A stretch of 64,000 bases of DNA, from contig OZ023199.1 in assembly GCA_963995505.1 (NCBI GenBank), forward strand, positions 310,001 to 374,000, in the 5' to 3' direction. Below are positions 12,415 to 22,506 of this stretch, piece by piece. The position numbers and the translations under genes were made by a program. This DNA is from Hypericum androsaemum. Its lineage: Eukaryota; Streptophyta; Magnoliopsida; Malpighiales; Hypericaceae. The notes under the pieces were generated by a model. The model had not been told where the DNA came from. It searched no databases and saw nothing but the letters and a program-made list of their open reading frames with translations. Position 1 is the first letter of the stretch; each line of letters begins with the position of its first letter.

Positions 12415-14995
12415 TTATAGATTGGGCCATATTGATCAAGAACGCATGAATTGTCTTGTGAAGGCAGGACTAAAGGGTATTTAAAGAAGGCTAAATTTGC
12501 CCACATGCGAATGTTTCTAGAAGGAAAAACCTAAATGAGAGCCATTTGGCAGAATAACTAGATATAGTTGTTCAATACAATTAATTCATTCTGACGTATG
12601 TGGTTGAGTGAATGTGAGGGCAAGGCATAGGACCTATTATCGTTTCATCACATTTAATAGATGACTATATTTAGATATGGTCAAATTTATTTGATTTCTC
12701 ACAAGTCTGAAGTTTTGTGTAACTTCAAGACATTCGTGTATAATGCTGAGAATCAATTTGATCTGAAAATCAAGACCTTACAAATTGATTGTGGTCATGA
12801 TTATCTTCCGATTTAAAATTTCATGTGATGAAAATAGATTGAACATGAGTGGTTCATTCCTCGCACATCTCATTTGAATGAGATAGCGGAAAGAAGGAAT
12901 TGAATTCTTCTTAACATGGTTAGATGTATGATAGTGGAGGCAAATTAGCCTATATTCTTTGATGGAGATACGTTCTATACCGTCACATATGTTCTAATTC
13001 GTGTACCCTCTGTGTGTGTCACTCCTACTCCTCACCAGCTGTAGATAGGTCGAAAGCTCGATCTAAACTACTTAAGATTATGAGAGTAGATTTTCTTACG
13101 TCCATCTAAGTGAGTGTCTACAAAGAGTGTCTTTGTCGAATACTCATAAATATCAAGGAGATACATGTTCGTGGGCGAACAACGCAATGGACAAGTGACA
13201 TAATTTTTTACCACGAGAAGTCACATTCTTGGAAAATAAGTTTTCAAAATTGGGAGAGGTGAATGGCGACCCGCCTTGTATAAAATGGATGAGCTAGAAT
13301 CATCTGGATCACTCCTTCCGAGTGGGAGAATTATGGAGGAGGAAGATTTACCACCTCCGGCTGATCTAGAAGTTCATGATCAAAATGATCTTCATCTCAT
13401 TAGGAGGAGTATGAAGGATCTTCATCTGTGAGAGTATGATTGATCTTTATCTCAGTGGGAGTAAAATTCTAAATTTCAGTGAGAATTTGGAATGTAGGAA
13501 TACGATTCCAGATTACGATGAATATAAAACATGTTTATCAAAACTGAAATTTTGTGAAGCTAAAAGAATAAAATTTTCACACTAATGACTTAAGGTCAAA
13601 GGTGTGGGAAATGCTCTCTTGAATAAAGGTACAAGTGAGATTACTTTTAGCAAATCCTATGAACCTATGAATATTTCTGATGCTTTATCAGCTCCCGATA
13701 AGAATGAATGGACTAAAGCATTGGAAAAAGAAATAGCTTCCATTAAACCAAATTGTGTTGAACAACTGGTTGAGTGTTGACCTACCTAAGAGGCGCAATT
13801 TAAGAATGAATGGATTCTCAGAATTAAGTATAAAAGACTCGTTTAGCTATCATAGAATTCACACAACATGAAAGAACTGACTATGAGAAGTCATTCTTAG
13901 TTGTTGTGAGATTCATGCTTTTTAAGTTTATTCTGGCTCTAATGACTTGCTTGATCTAGAGCTGCATCAAATGGATGTAAAGGCTGTACTTCTCGGTAGA
14001 GAATTGGATGGAGAAACTTATATGGTTCAACCAGAGGGTTACATCCAAAAGAATGAGGCAGTAAACGTAGAGTTTGTTAATGTTAAGATTTGCTCATGGC
14101 CTCATACATTCTTCAAGACAGTGTTGTACTCGTCGTTTCATAATTCGATCATATCGTATGATTTCAAATTGATTGACGAGTACTATGATGTCTATTTTAA
14201 ATGCTCAAGAAAAAATTTATCATTGTATATTGTATGTAGATAGTATACGAATAGCCTGAATTGACTAAAGATATCTTAACAAGGACAAAGTATAGTTTTC
14301 AGCCAACTTTGAGATAAAAGGTATGAGAGAGATTGATCATATACTTGGAATTAAGATTTCGAGGAATCGTTTGAGTTGGACGATTTAAATGTGATGACAG
14401 CAATCTACAGTTTGTCCTAGTAGTCAAAAGGTCATTTTCTGAATAAAAACTTGTATCCAAAAATATTTCAGGAGCTAAAGGATGTGATGGATGTCCTTTA
14501 AGCGAATGCTATGGATTATCTTGAATCCAAGCATAGCACAGTGACAAGCGGTTAAAGAAATTATGAAGTATTAAAAAATAATTATAGAATCATAATTGAG
14601 TTATCGAGGTCAAGACTTTATATCGTAAGGTTATGTTGATGCTGTTTGGGCTGAGATATGGATATGTGAAAATCTATATTGGGATATGTAATTCTTGCTA
14701 ATTGGAAAAGCTATCTTGTGGAATAGTTATATATAGACTTATGTGTATCTCCTTGTGAGCTGTAGGGGCAGACTAATTTGCTTCTATAGCTGTAGTGCAA
14801 GAAATGATATGGTTAAGAAGAGTCTTAAACTATTTATCCATAATTACTTCAAGAGAATCAGTGAGCAGATTCTTTGCGAAATGGTTGTGTGTAAAGAAGT
14901 GAACATGAAACACATATCTATATGATATATGATAGCAGATCCGACATCTAAGGATGTACCTATAGATATGTTTGTGAAACATGTCAGGTCCCAGG
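12415..14995 (+). pseudogene. Decayed copia pol: integrase, RT and RNase H remnants
   Basis: Recognisable patches occur in different frames. A GAG-pre-integrase patch reads LGHIDQERMNCLVKAGLKG (about 12423). The start of an integrase core is near 12580. A reverse transcriptase patch, DVKAVLLGRELDGETYMVQPEGYI (written here only as DVKAVLLG...YMVQPEGYI), lies at 13974-14050. A further patch HILGIKISRNR lies near 14337, and an RNase H C-terminal patch ADPTSKDVPIDMF near 14937. Intervening stops and indels break every domain. A gag-like stretch precedes them from about 10850. Confidence 0.85.
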
Positions 14996-16097
14996 ATTTG
15001 CGAATGATTTTATTTTTGCTTGTGTAGTATCTGTTGAAGTTGTTATTCAATGGAACTTGATACTGTATCAGCAATACATGTGTGAATATTAATTTGAGTA
15101 ACATTTACTCCAATACATGTCGGACAGAAAAGTAGCTCACTCATACGGGTTTTTACCTCAGTGAGAGACAATGTATTGATTCTTCACTGGGATGAGGCAG
15201 TTTTAGAACATCATTGAATTATCGAGTGCCTGTTCTAAAACATGGATGTCATCTTGTTTAACTACAAGATGGGTCTTGTTAAAGTGCAAGATTAATAATG
15301 ATGCAAGCGATATATGTTGCATTAAATAAGTTTTTTGAAACTTATTGGATTATTTGAAATCTAATGGTAAGAAGTAAGTAAAACTTACCATAATTCTGTC
15401 TTGATAGCCTAGAACAGTCTTTGTGTAGACTAAAGCCATTGTTTGTAAACATCGAGGCTGATACTCTAGTATGGTATTTTTTGTGAGAGACATGCACTCC
15501 TTTTAAAGGAAAGAACACCATAACACATGGTTTGTGTCATGTGTGTTTTTCGACCAATGGATGGGAAATAAATTTATTATAAAGTGATTTCAGTTTTCCT
15601 AGTGTGAGAATAACTCCGAAAACTATAGTTTCTGGACTTTACCCTTAAGATCCCAAACATATTTTGGAAGTATGATTCAGTGCTACTAGCTTGGAAAGTC
15701 TTTAAAGGGTCATGGTTAGATTCGACCTGGCAAGGCTGACAGGAAAAATAGGCTAAATCATGATAGAAAAAATATCGTTAAGGGAGAAGATTTTCTATCG
15801 ATCACATTCTTGAAGATTCGTGGTTCATATGTGCGTACCTATTGTGTTGAGAGCAATGAAATTGTGAACACGAATAGATTGTTTCGAAAATCACATGTGG
15901 AAATAATGAATGTGAGATGAAACCTGGGGTACGACATACTTTACGTAATGGAGGTATCGAGATGCTATCATTCAAGTGGCCGATATGTGCTCTTGAGTTT
16001 AGCTAAGTGCACTCGATGTATGCTGGTCGCACAAAATATTTGTCTAACACGATAAGAGAGAACTTTGATTATGTTGAATCATGTGTGAGTGGGAGAA

Positions 16098-16610
16098 TGT
16101 TAGGTTTTACACCCATGATCCACCATGTGGTGGCAAGCCCATATCATCTTGAGCCCACCTCCTTCTTCAAGTGGCAATTGTTGCCACATCATCCTCTGCC
16201 ACATCATGTTGATGACATGACAAAGCTAATAATAGCTTTGCAAAGTGGACAAAAACCACCACATGGGTAGTGATGTGAGAGGATGACATTCTCCTTATAA
16301 AGGGAGAAGATGGAGGATGATTAAGGGTATGGAAAAATGAAGGGGTGAGTTTCACCACACACATAGATAAATATTAGATTTATCTAGTAATTCTCGATTT
16401 GACTCCAAGGTAGATAAATTCGTAAAAATTGCTCTCAACTCTAATATACTGTAAGTGATAACCGACCAGTGACAAGAATTCTGTTACGATCCTGTGGTTG
16501 ATCCACGCTTCGAGAGATAAGTATATTTATATTATTAATGAATTTATTTTATTAATTAATTTCATAATTTCTTAATTATAGTATGCTAATTTACTATATA
16601 GAAATTATCA
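16098..16610 (+). repeat. 3' LTR of the copia element
   Basis: The LTR starts TGTTAGG, ends ATTATCA and is 513 bp, exactly the length of the 5' LTR. The polypurine tract is immediately upstream and target duplication CTTTT immediately downstream. Confidence 0.9.
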
Positions 16611-16983
16611 CTTTTTTTGGAAAGAGAACTACTTGAAGACACAATGTAATAAATAAAGGGATATGTCAAAAAAGGAAAAGCGCAAGTCCATCTTCCTCTC
16701 TTGTCGATTTGGCTTCCTATTTTGACATATTCCTTCGTACAGAATCGACAATATTCGCATAATTTGATGAGATGTTGTACTTGATCGGGTCCGATTCAGG
16801 AATGGATTCAGTCCTGGCTTTGAAAAGTAAGCCAAGACCAATCTGGATAAAATGAGAATCATTGGATTAAAAATTTAAATTATATGCAAGATCTGATGGC
16901 TAAGATTGATGCGTGTAATATTATCTTTTTTCCCTTCTTCCCTTTCTAACTCTTCCTTCACCCTCGACCCTTAAATGCCCCTG

Positions 16984-16985
<2 letters not shown>

Positions 16986-17028
<43 letters not shown>
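16986..17028. repeat. (CT)n microsatellite
   Basis: An uninterrupted CT run lies upstream of the possible ATG at about 17122, a common setting in plant 5' leaders. A second shorter run lies at about 17453-17472. Confidence 0.9.
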
Positions 17029-17029
<1 letters not shown>

Positions 17030-17754
17030 ACTCTTACCTTCGCGTTGCCTCACCCTTTCCCTCTTTTTTTACCATTTTTTCCCTAATCGACTTCCCCTCT
17101 TCGATCCGATAACTGCCCGACATGGCCGACGAGGTAATAACTTCCCCCAACTCTCTCTTTCATCGATTTCCCTTTTTATTATTATTTTTTAAAAATTCTG
17201 TTCTAGGGCATGGATCGATTAGAGGCCTTTTGCCCCCTTTTTTGTGGTCGTACTTATGATTTCAACTTTCAGTTTCATGCCTGTTCCACTGTGATATAGG
17301 AATCCATTTGTTTCAGAAAATACAGGGAAAAAAAAAGGTTTTGACGTTGGCGCGTCATCCCTCTTTTGGTCGCCTGAGTCATCTATCTCACCATCGTCAT
17401 GGAGCTTCGACGCCGGCGAGCTGAAGAGGGAAGAGTGCAAGATGCCGACACAGACTCTCTCTCTCTCTCTCTCAATGATTTCTAATTTGGGATCGTCTTC
17501 CTTGGCTACTATATGACTTCGTAAATTTTTCTGATTTTTATTAAAGAAATGAGTGGGAAAAGTGGGAGATTGGGACGGATTTTTATTGAACCTGGCGTGA
17601 ATTTTTGTGTGAATTTTTTTGAAGTGAAGTTTTATTAAGGAAATAGTTTGTTATGTTATGATTTAATGGTTCGCGATGTTATGATTTAATGGTTCGCGAT
17701 GTTATAATTTAATAGTTTGTTATGTTATGATTAAATAGTTCGTGAAGTTATCAT

Positions 17755-18035
17755 TAAATTGTACGACCGGTTATATTAAATGGTATGATCGGTTATATTA
17801 AATAGTATGCCCGGTTAAATTAAATGGTATGCCCGGCAATATCAAATGGTATGCCCGATTATATTGAACGGTATGACCGATTAAATTAAATGGTATGTCC
17901 GAATATATTAAATAATATGCCTGATTAAATTAAATAGTATATTCGGTTACATCAAATGGTATGCCAAATTATATCAAACAGTATTCTCGTTATATTAAAT
18001 GGTACAAATTGTTATATTAAATTGTACGGCCGATT
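17755..18035. repeat. 22-bp minisatellite
   Basis: About twelve imperfect copies of 'ggtatgcccggttatattaa' plus two bases occur here, with cgg/cga/aaa variants. They are preceded by 'atgttatgatttaatggttcg' repeats at 17650-17750 and followed by a (TA)n run. Non-coding. Confidence 0.85.
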
Positions 18036-18041
18036 AAATTA

Positions 18042-18045
<4 letters not shown>

Positions 18046-18098
<53 letters not shown>
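18046..18098. repeat. (TA)n microsatellite
   Basis: A pure TA run of about 53 bp adjoins the end of the 22-bp array and a short GA run. Confidence 0.92.
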
Positions 18099-18100
<2 letters not shown>

Positions 18101-19259
18101 AGAGAGAGAAACTACAATGGGACACACGCATCCCAACTTAATATTATTTTTCCCTTTTTACCCATTCTACCCCTAACCAGAATGGTATTGGAAATTGTGT
18201 CCATGACCAAATCTGGTCCCGTCGGATTCAGGGCTGATGAGGGCCCAGCAGCACGAATCAGACAACACGCCTTCCAACGACACAAATGCTCCAAGGATAA
18301 AAAACATCCCGATGGCACAAAAATGACAACGACACATCACCTCAACGGTACAAAAATTCTATCGGCATATCATCCCAAAGGCACAAAAATCCCCATGAAA
18401 AAGAATCGACGGTATATCAATTTTCAAAAAATAAAGCCGTAGATCGTTAAATTCTTTTTCCGAAAATATATTATAATAGCAAAAATACTAAATGAGTCAC
18501 AAGTATTGATCCGTCGAAATCCGGGGCCCTCGATGGCGACCATAATGTAAATAGGAAAAGCGTTCCATGCGAACTGGGCTTTTGTATTTGGACTATTAGA
18601 TTCAGCTAAGGGCAATTTGGTTTCAGCATTTTGGGTTACGAGACTTATAATTATAGGCCCATGGGCTCATACACTAATTTGGGACAAGATCATTGTGCAA
18701 GACTTTTGATGACAGGCATCTAACAACTGCCTTCATTTGCAGCTATTCTATTCTAATGGCTCCTATTTTCTTCTTCCCGGACGGCCGATCAGGGTTGATT
18801 GCATCTGAGAATCAGCCAGCAGTCGACGCAGTGGTCGGGAAACACGTGTTTTTTGACCATCTCGGATCACATTTTGAGGACAAGAGCTGAACGAATAATT
18901 TGGCTCCACACTCATAGATTTGGGTTTGGTTTTGGTTTTGCTTCAACTGCAGAGAGACAACAGTCAGTTTTCAGTTTCTGATAAGTTTCTATTTATCTGC
19001 CTGCCTGCCTGCCGAAGAAGAAGACGGTGATGGCTGGATCGATCGTATTCTTTGGTTGTATGGCAGAAGGAGGGAAGTAGCAAGCACAAACTCCATGGGA
19101 GCATCAGTTATTCCTGCTTGTGATGTGATCCCTTAAACATAGTAGTACATTAAGCAGCATGTTCGAGTACATACAAACATTTCCCTTGCTCTCATTCTTG
19201 CAAGGGTTATGACCTTAAACCCTACCCTGCTGCTGCCTTTAGAAGCCGGTGGAAGCAAT

Positions 19260-20451
19260 CTACTCGGTGACGAGCATTGGGATGTCATCTGCTTTAGTTG
19301 GCAGCTGAAAATGTAAACAAAGAAACGAAGATGGGATGGTTAAACTTGAGATCAAACTCAATTCCATTACATTAGCATCAAAGGGATCATCCTTGTTCTA
19401 GGTAAACAGCTAGTACAACAGAGCAGATGCAGGGCTTGTTTGGCTCAGCCGAGATAATATACCTGTTCGGCTCATTCATCAAATCTGCTACCCGTAATCT
19501 CCATCGGAAAAAATACCAATTAATATGCTTCTTTTACCAATTACTTGCATACTCAACCAATTATTTCTTAAATACAAGTTACCCCTTTCTTTACAGCAAC
19601 TACTATTTCCCTGTATCTGGCACTCATTTGTTATCGACCATCCGCTAGCTAACCGCTACTCATTCTTCTTTGCTATCAACCATCCGATATCCATTGCTTA
19701 ACTCCTATCAACTATTTTGTTGCTTGTTGTTTATCTGCTAAGCAACTACAAACTATATGTTACTCGTTGCTCATCAGCTATCCGCTATCAATTATCTGCT
19801 ATCGTTTTCATCTGGCTACTCATTTGCTATTAACTATCCACTATCCGTCAGTTATCTGCTATCAACTATCTGCTACCCGAGCTATCAACCTACCGATTAC
19901 CTGCTGATCCCGAAGCCTTAAGAACATACCAAACCCTAACGAACAAATAACTAACCCTAAATCCTAAACCAGATCGAAACATTCAACCAAGCGCGGGGAT
20001 TCATTCACACCTGGAGGGAGAAGGACTTGTCGCGGCAAGAGTGGACCGTGTTAAACTGCTCGAGGTCAAGGCGCTTGTTGATGAAGCCGACCTGGAAGTA
20101 AATGGAGCCGGAGGGAGGCAAGTCGACCTTGATCTCGTCGACGCCGAGCCAAACGAAGAGCTTCTTCACCTGTATCCCCTTGAGCTCCCTTATCGCGCCG
20201 TACGACAGCCTCCCGGTGATCTTCTCCTCGTAGTACACCAGGTACTCGAACTCCACGTAGCACGGCTTCTCCAGGACGACCGAAAAGCTGCCGTCCGATT
20301 CCGAGAGGGAGTAGCTCTTGACCGCGGAGGGGAGCAGGCCCGGTGGGAGGCCGTACTTCGGGAGGACGTCGTAGACCGAGGCGGCGGAGACGCGGAGGAG
20401 GAGGATGAGGCAGAGGAGAATGAGGGTGGGCCCCACGCGCCCCCGTGACAT
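19260..20451 (-). CDS. DUF538 family secreted protein
   Basis: Two exons, complement(19260-19304, 20011-20451), give 161 residues. The first ATG of the frame is at 20451. A signal peptide (about residues 1-24, hydrophobic ILLCLILLLRV) precedes the DUF538 core: YDVLPKYGLPPGLLP, the acidic SDGSFSVVLEKPC strand and FEYLVYYEEKITG, then VKKLFVWLGVDEI and SIYFQVGFINKRLDLEQF. Reading through without splicing would end two codons after the donor. A CAG|GTGTGA donor, a TTTTCAG acceptor and in-phase LPTKADDIPMLVTE make the spliced form more likely. The family is plant-specific; members such as Arabidopsis SVB affect trichomes and pectin-related functions, but the biochemical role is unsettled. The 3' exon is also present as a relic at 2224-2271. 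Confidence 0.85.
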
Positions 20452-22506
20452 TCTTGGGTTTCTGTGTTTTTGGAGTGATGCGATGAGAGAGAGAGGGGAA
20501 GGGGGCAAATGTCCTTGTGGGGGGAGAGGTGGTTGTATATATATGTGGTTTTTAATCTCTACGACATCTTATTTAGTAGATGACTTTTTCAAGAATATAA
20601 TTTTGATTTATATTATTGTATATCCGGTCTAATAAAATTAAACACGCGAACGTTAATATTAGCAAACCTAGTAGTTTATCTAGTTTTTTAATCTCTATCT
20701 TAGACGACACATCCAAGAGTATAATTTTTGGTTTATACTGATATCTAGTTTAGTAGATTGACCGATCCAGCTTTAAGTTGAATAAAATATTTAAACTGCG
20801 GCAAAAAAATTTTAACAAATATTTTGATTCCAAAATTTTCTAAATCTAAATCGTGAAGATTTAAGATGGTGTATATATTTCCCTTAAAAAAAGATGGTGT
20901 ATATATTAATGGTGTTGCGAATGGGCTTTTGTGAGATAAAGGTCCACGGCCAACAGAACTATGGTTTTGTTAACCAGGAGGGACAATGTGTTCGGATCGA
21001 ATCTGGATCTAAGAATTAGATCCGTTTGTTTTAGGTTAAAATCCATATCCGGATTCAGATTTATCGAGTTATTGACTTGAAGATCCTGGTTTAGAATCGG
21101 AGAAAGTGCGTCTCAGACTCTCAAATGTTTCTAAAGGTGCAAAATTTACTAATGTATATTTTTTCAAGGAGTACCTTGACTTGAATATGGATCTAATATT
21201 CAGACCCGGTCAAAAGCCAGCAGATCCATCAATTTAGATCCAAATACATCCCGGATCTTTTTGGGTTTGGTATTTTTCTTTTTTGCCGATTGTTCAGTAC
21301 TTCGGCGCGATGTAACACTAATAATCTCAGGCCCACGGGCTCATATGCTGGTTGGGCCATGATTTTTGTCTCTCCCAGTCCCACTTGATGATTTTTTGGT
21401 TGATATATCGGATCTACCAGTAACCGATATAAGTTTGAATTGGATATAATTTTTTAGTGGTAGTAAAATTTCTCAAATAATTATTGAATATTAATAGTTT
21501 CTACAGTTTCGAACTGAATATTTTTTAATTAATATAGAACAACTTTTCTGACAAATTGACATACTTTCCTAGTTGATTTTAACTATTGTTTCGTAGAAGC
21601 AACGCAACGTACAGTCGCGAAATTCAACGGATGAAACGGGGAAGCAATGCCCTTCCTCCATTTGAACAAAACAGTCGTCGGTAGATGCATAAAAGATCTT
21701 TAGTCTAACTCAATTTTTTTAGAGCTAGGGACCATACAAATATTGAGACTTTTCCACCAAAATACTGTAGTAAGAATCTTTTTAGGAATCACTTCCATAG
21801 ATTTTATGTTCTGTTTAGAACTTAAAAACTGGTGCCTTTCAATTGTTGTTGCACACAACACTTAAAATTTACGGAAATTTTTTGACTTGCAAAGATTTTC
21901 TAACTTTTTTTCTCAATTATTGTAGGCATCGGATTGTCCAACACACTGTACATGTTTGTTGTGTGTGGAACTAAAATACTGCAGCTGCGAAACAGAGAAA
22001 AGTCGTAACTAATTACCATTCGAGGCATCTCATCCAACCATTACCCGGATATCTCATTATTCGAAGATACTTGGAAATTTTTATTAAAAAAAAGTCTAAA
22101 TATGAAGCGAAAAAATCAAATCAACGATTTTGGAGCCATTATCAGGTGGGACTAATTAGAGTTTAATCAAACTCCAAAAAAAAAAGTTGTCAACTTGAAA
22201 TTTAGATAATTTATCCGAATATACCAAAACTAGATAATTAAAAGAATAAAGAAAATCAACTTCCCTTGGTTCCTCTTCCGAGCAAAACTCCAAGCTCCCT
22301 TTTTCCAAGTTCCAAGTGTGTGGTGAGCAGCCACCACCACGCGTCCCGTCCTTGGTCCCCACCTTCATCCCTTTCTTACCCTTCCAATGGCAAAGGAGAT
22401 TCCTTCCGAATCTTCTCCCCCTTCCTCCCAATATAACCAAAACTCCTCCAACTCATCACCATTCTCATCATCATCTCCATTTCAAAAAAAAAAAAGAATT
22501 TAAAGA
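20452..22506. other. Intergenic between divergent genes
   Basis: This 2-kb spacer separates the DUF538 gene (-) and the ATPase gene (+), so it should contain both promoters. Around 20990-21260 there are repeated GATCCG/GGATCT-type motifs typical of a decayed hAT element, but no target duplication was found. The last 150 bp is a pyrimidine-rich leader for the downstream gene. Confidence 0.5.
20536..20544 (-). promoter_or_regulatory. TATA box of the DUF538 gene
   Basis: On the minus strand ATATATATAC lies about 90 bp upstream of the ATG at 20451. It would place transcription start near 20507, leaving a leader of roughly 55 bases rich in CT. Confidence 0.55.

Larger units (their letters stand above)
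9279..16610 (+). mobile_element. Ty1/copia retrotransposon, complete but decayed
   Basis: The 7.3-kb element has two 513-bp LTRs (9279-9791 and 16098-16610), a primer-binding site right after the 5' LTR and a purine tract GAGTGGGAGAA before the 3' LTR. The 5-bp target duplication CTTTT lies at 9274-9278 and 16611-16615. The internal order is gag remnants, GAG-pre-integrase, integrase, then reverse transcriptase and RNase H, which is the copia order. Stops and frameshifts are scattered through all of it, so it cannot move on its own. By eye I count roughly forty mismatches between the LTRs (about 8%), mostly transitions, indicating an old insertion. It lies within duplication copy 2; copy 1 has the uninterrupted site. 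Confidence 0.93.
16790..18524. other. 1.7-kb block present only in copy 2
   Basis: Copy 1 passes directly from 'gagttgttgtactctc' to 'ctcgatggcggaccataatg', whereas copy 2 has 1.7 kb between the corresponding points. The block has a CT-rich leader, a possible first exon (ATGGCCGACGAG followed by GTAATA at about 17122), a (CT)n run, a 22-bp minisatellite, a (TA)n run and 'ggcacaaaaat'-type repeats at 18290-18400. No clear terminal repeats are visible. It could be a transposon carrying a gene start, or sequence lost from copy 1. Confidence 0.5.
16611..19900. repeat. Segmental duplication, copy 2 (with DUF538 3' end)
   Basis: Right of the copia element the match to copy 1 resumes exactly at its flank ('gaaagagaactacttgaag'). 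It runs to about 16780, is interrupted until about 18525, then continues through 'cgaccataatgtaaa', the conserved MAPIFFFPDG segment, the CTGCCTGC repeat and the DUF538 terminal exon into its intron. This copy is linked to an intact gene and is therefore the likely source copy. Confidence 0.82.

Noticed and set aside
13947..14243. 98-codon frame as an independent gene
   Set aside because: It is the reverse transcriptase patch of the copia element and sits between its LTRs.
19796..19900. Pentamer-like CTATC repeats as a CRISPR-like or regulatory array
   Set aside because: Units are short, irregular and without spacers. It is low-complexity intron sequence.
20041..20632. Plus-strand frames opposite the DUF538 gene
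   Set aside because: They are antisense shadows of a GC-rich exon, with no family resemblance, whereas the minus strand has a signal peptide and DUF538 motifs.
21300..21370. A 'ggcccacgggctcat' segment as a third copy of the duplication
   Set aside because: The similarity is limited to about 30 bp around a GGGCC-type motif and does not extend either way.
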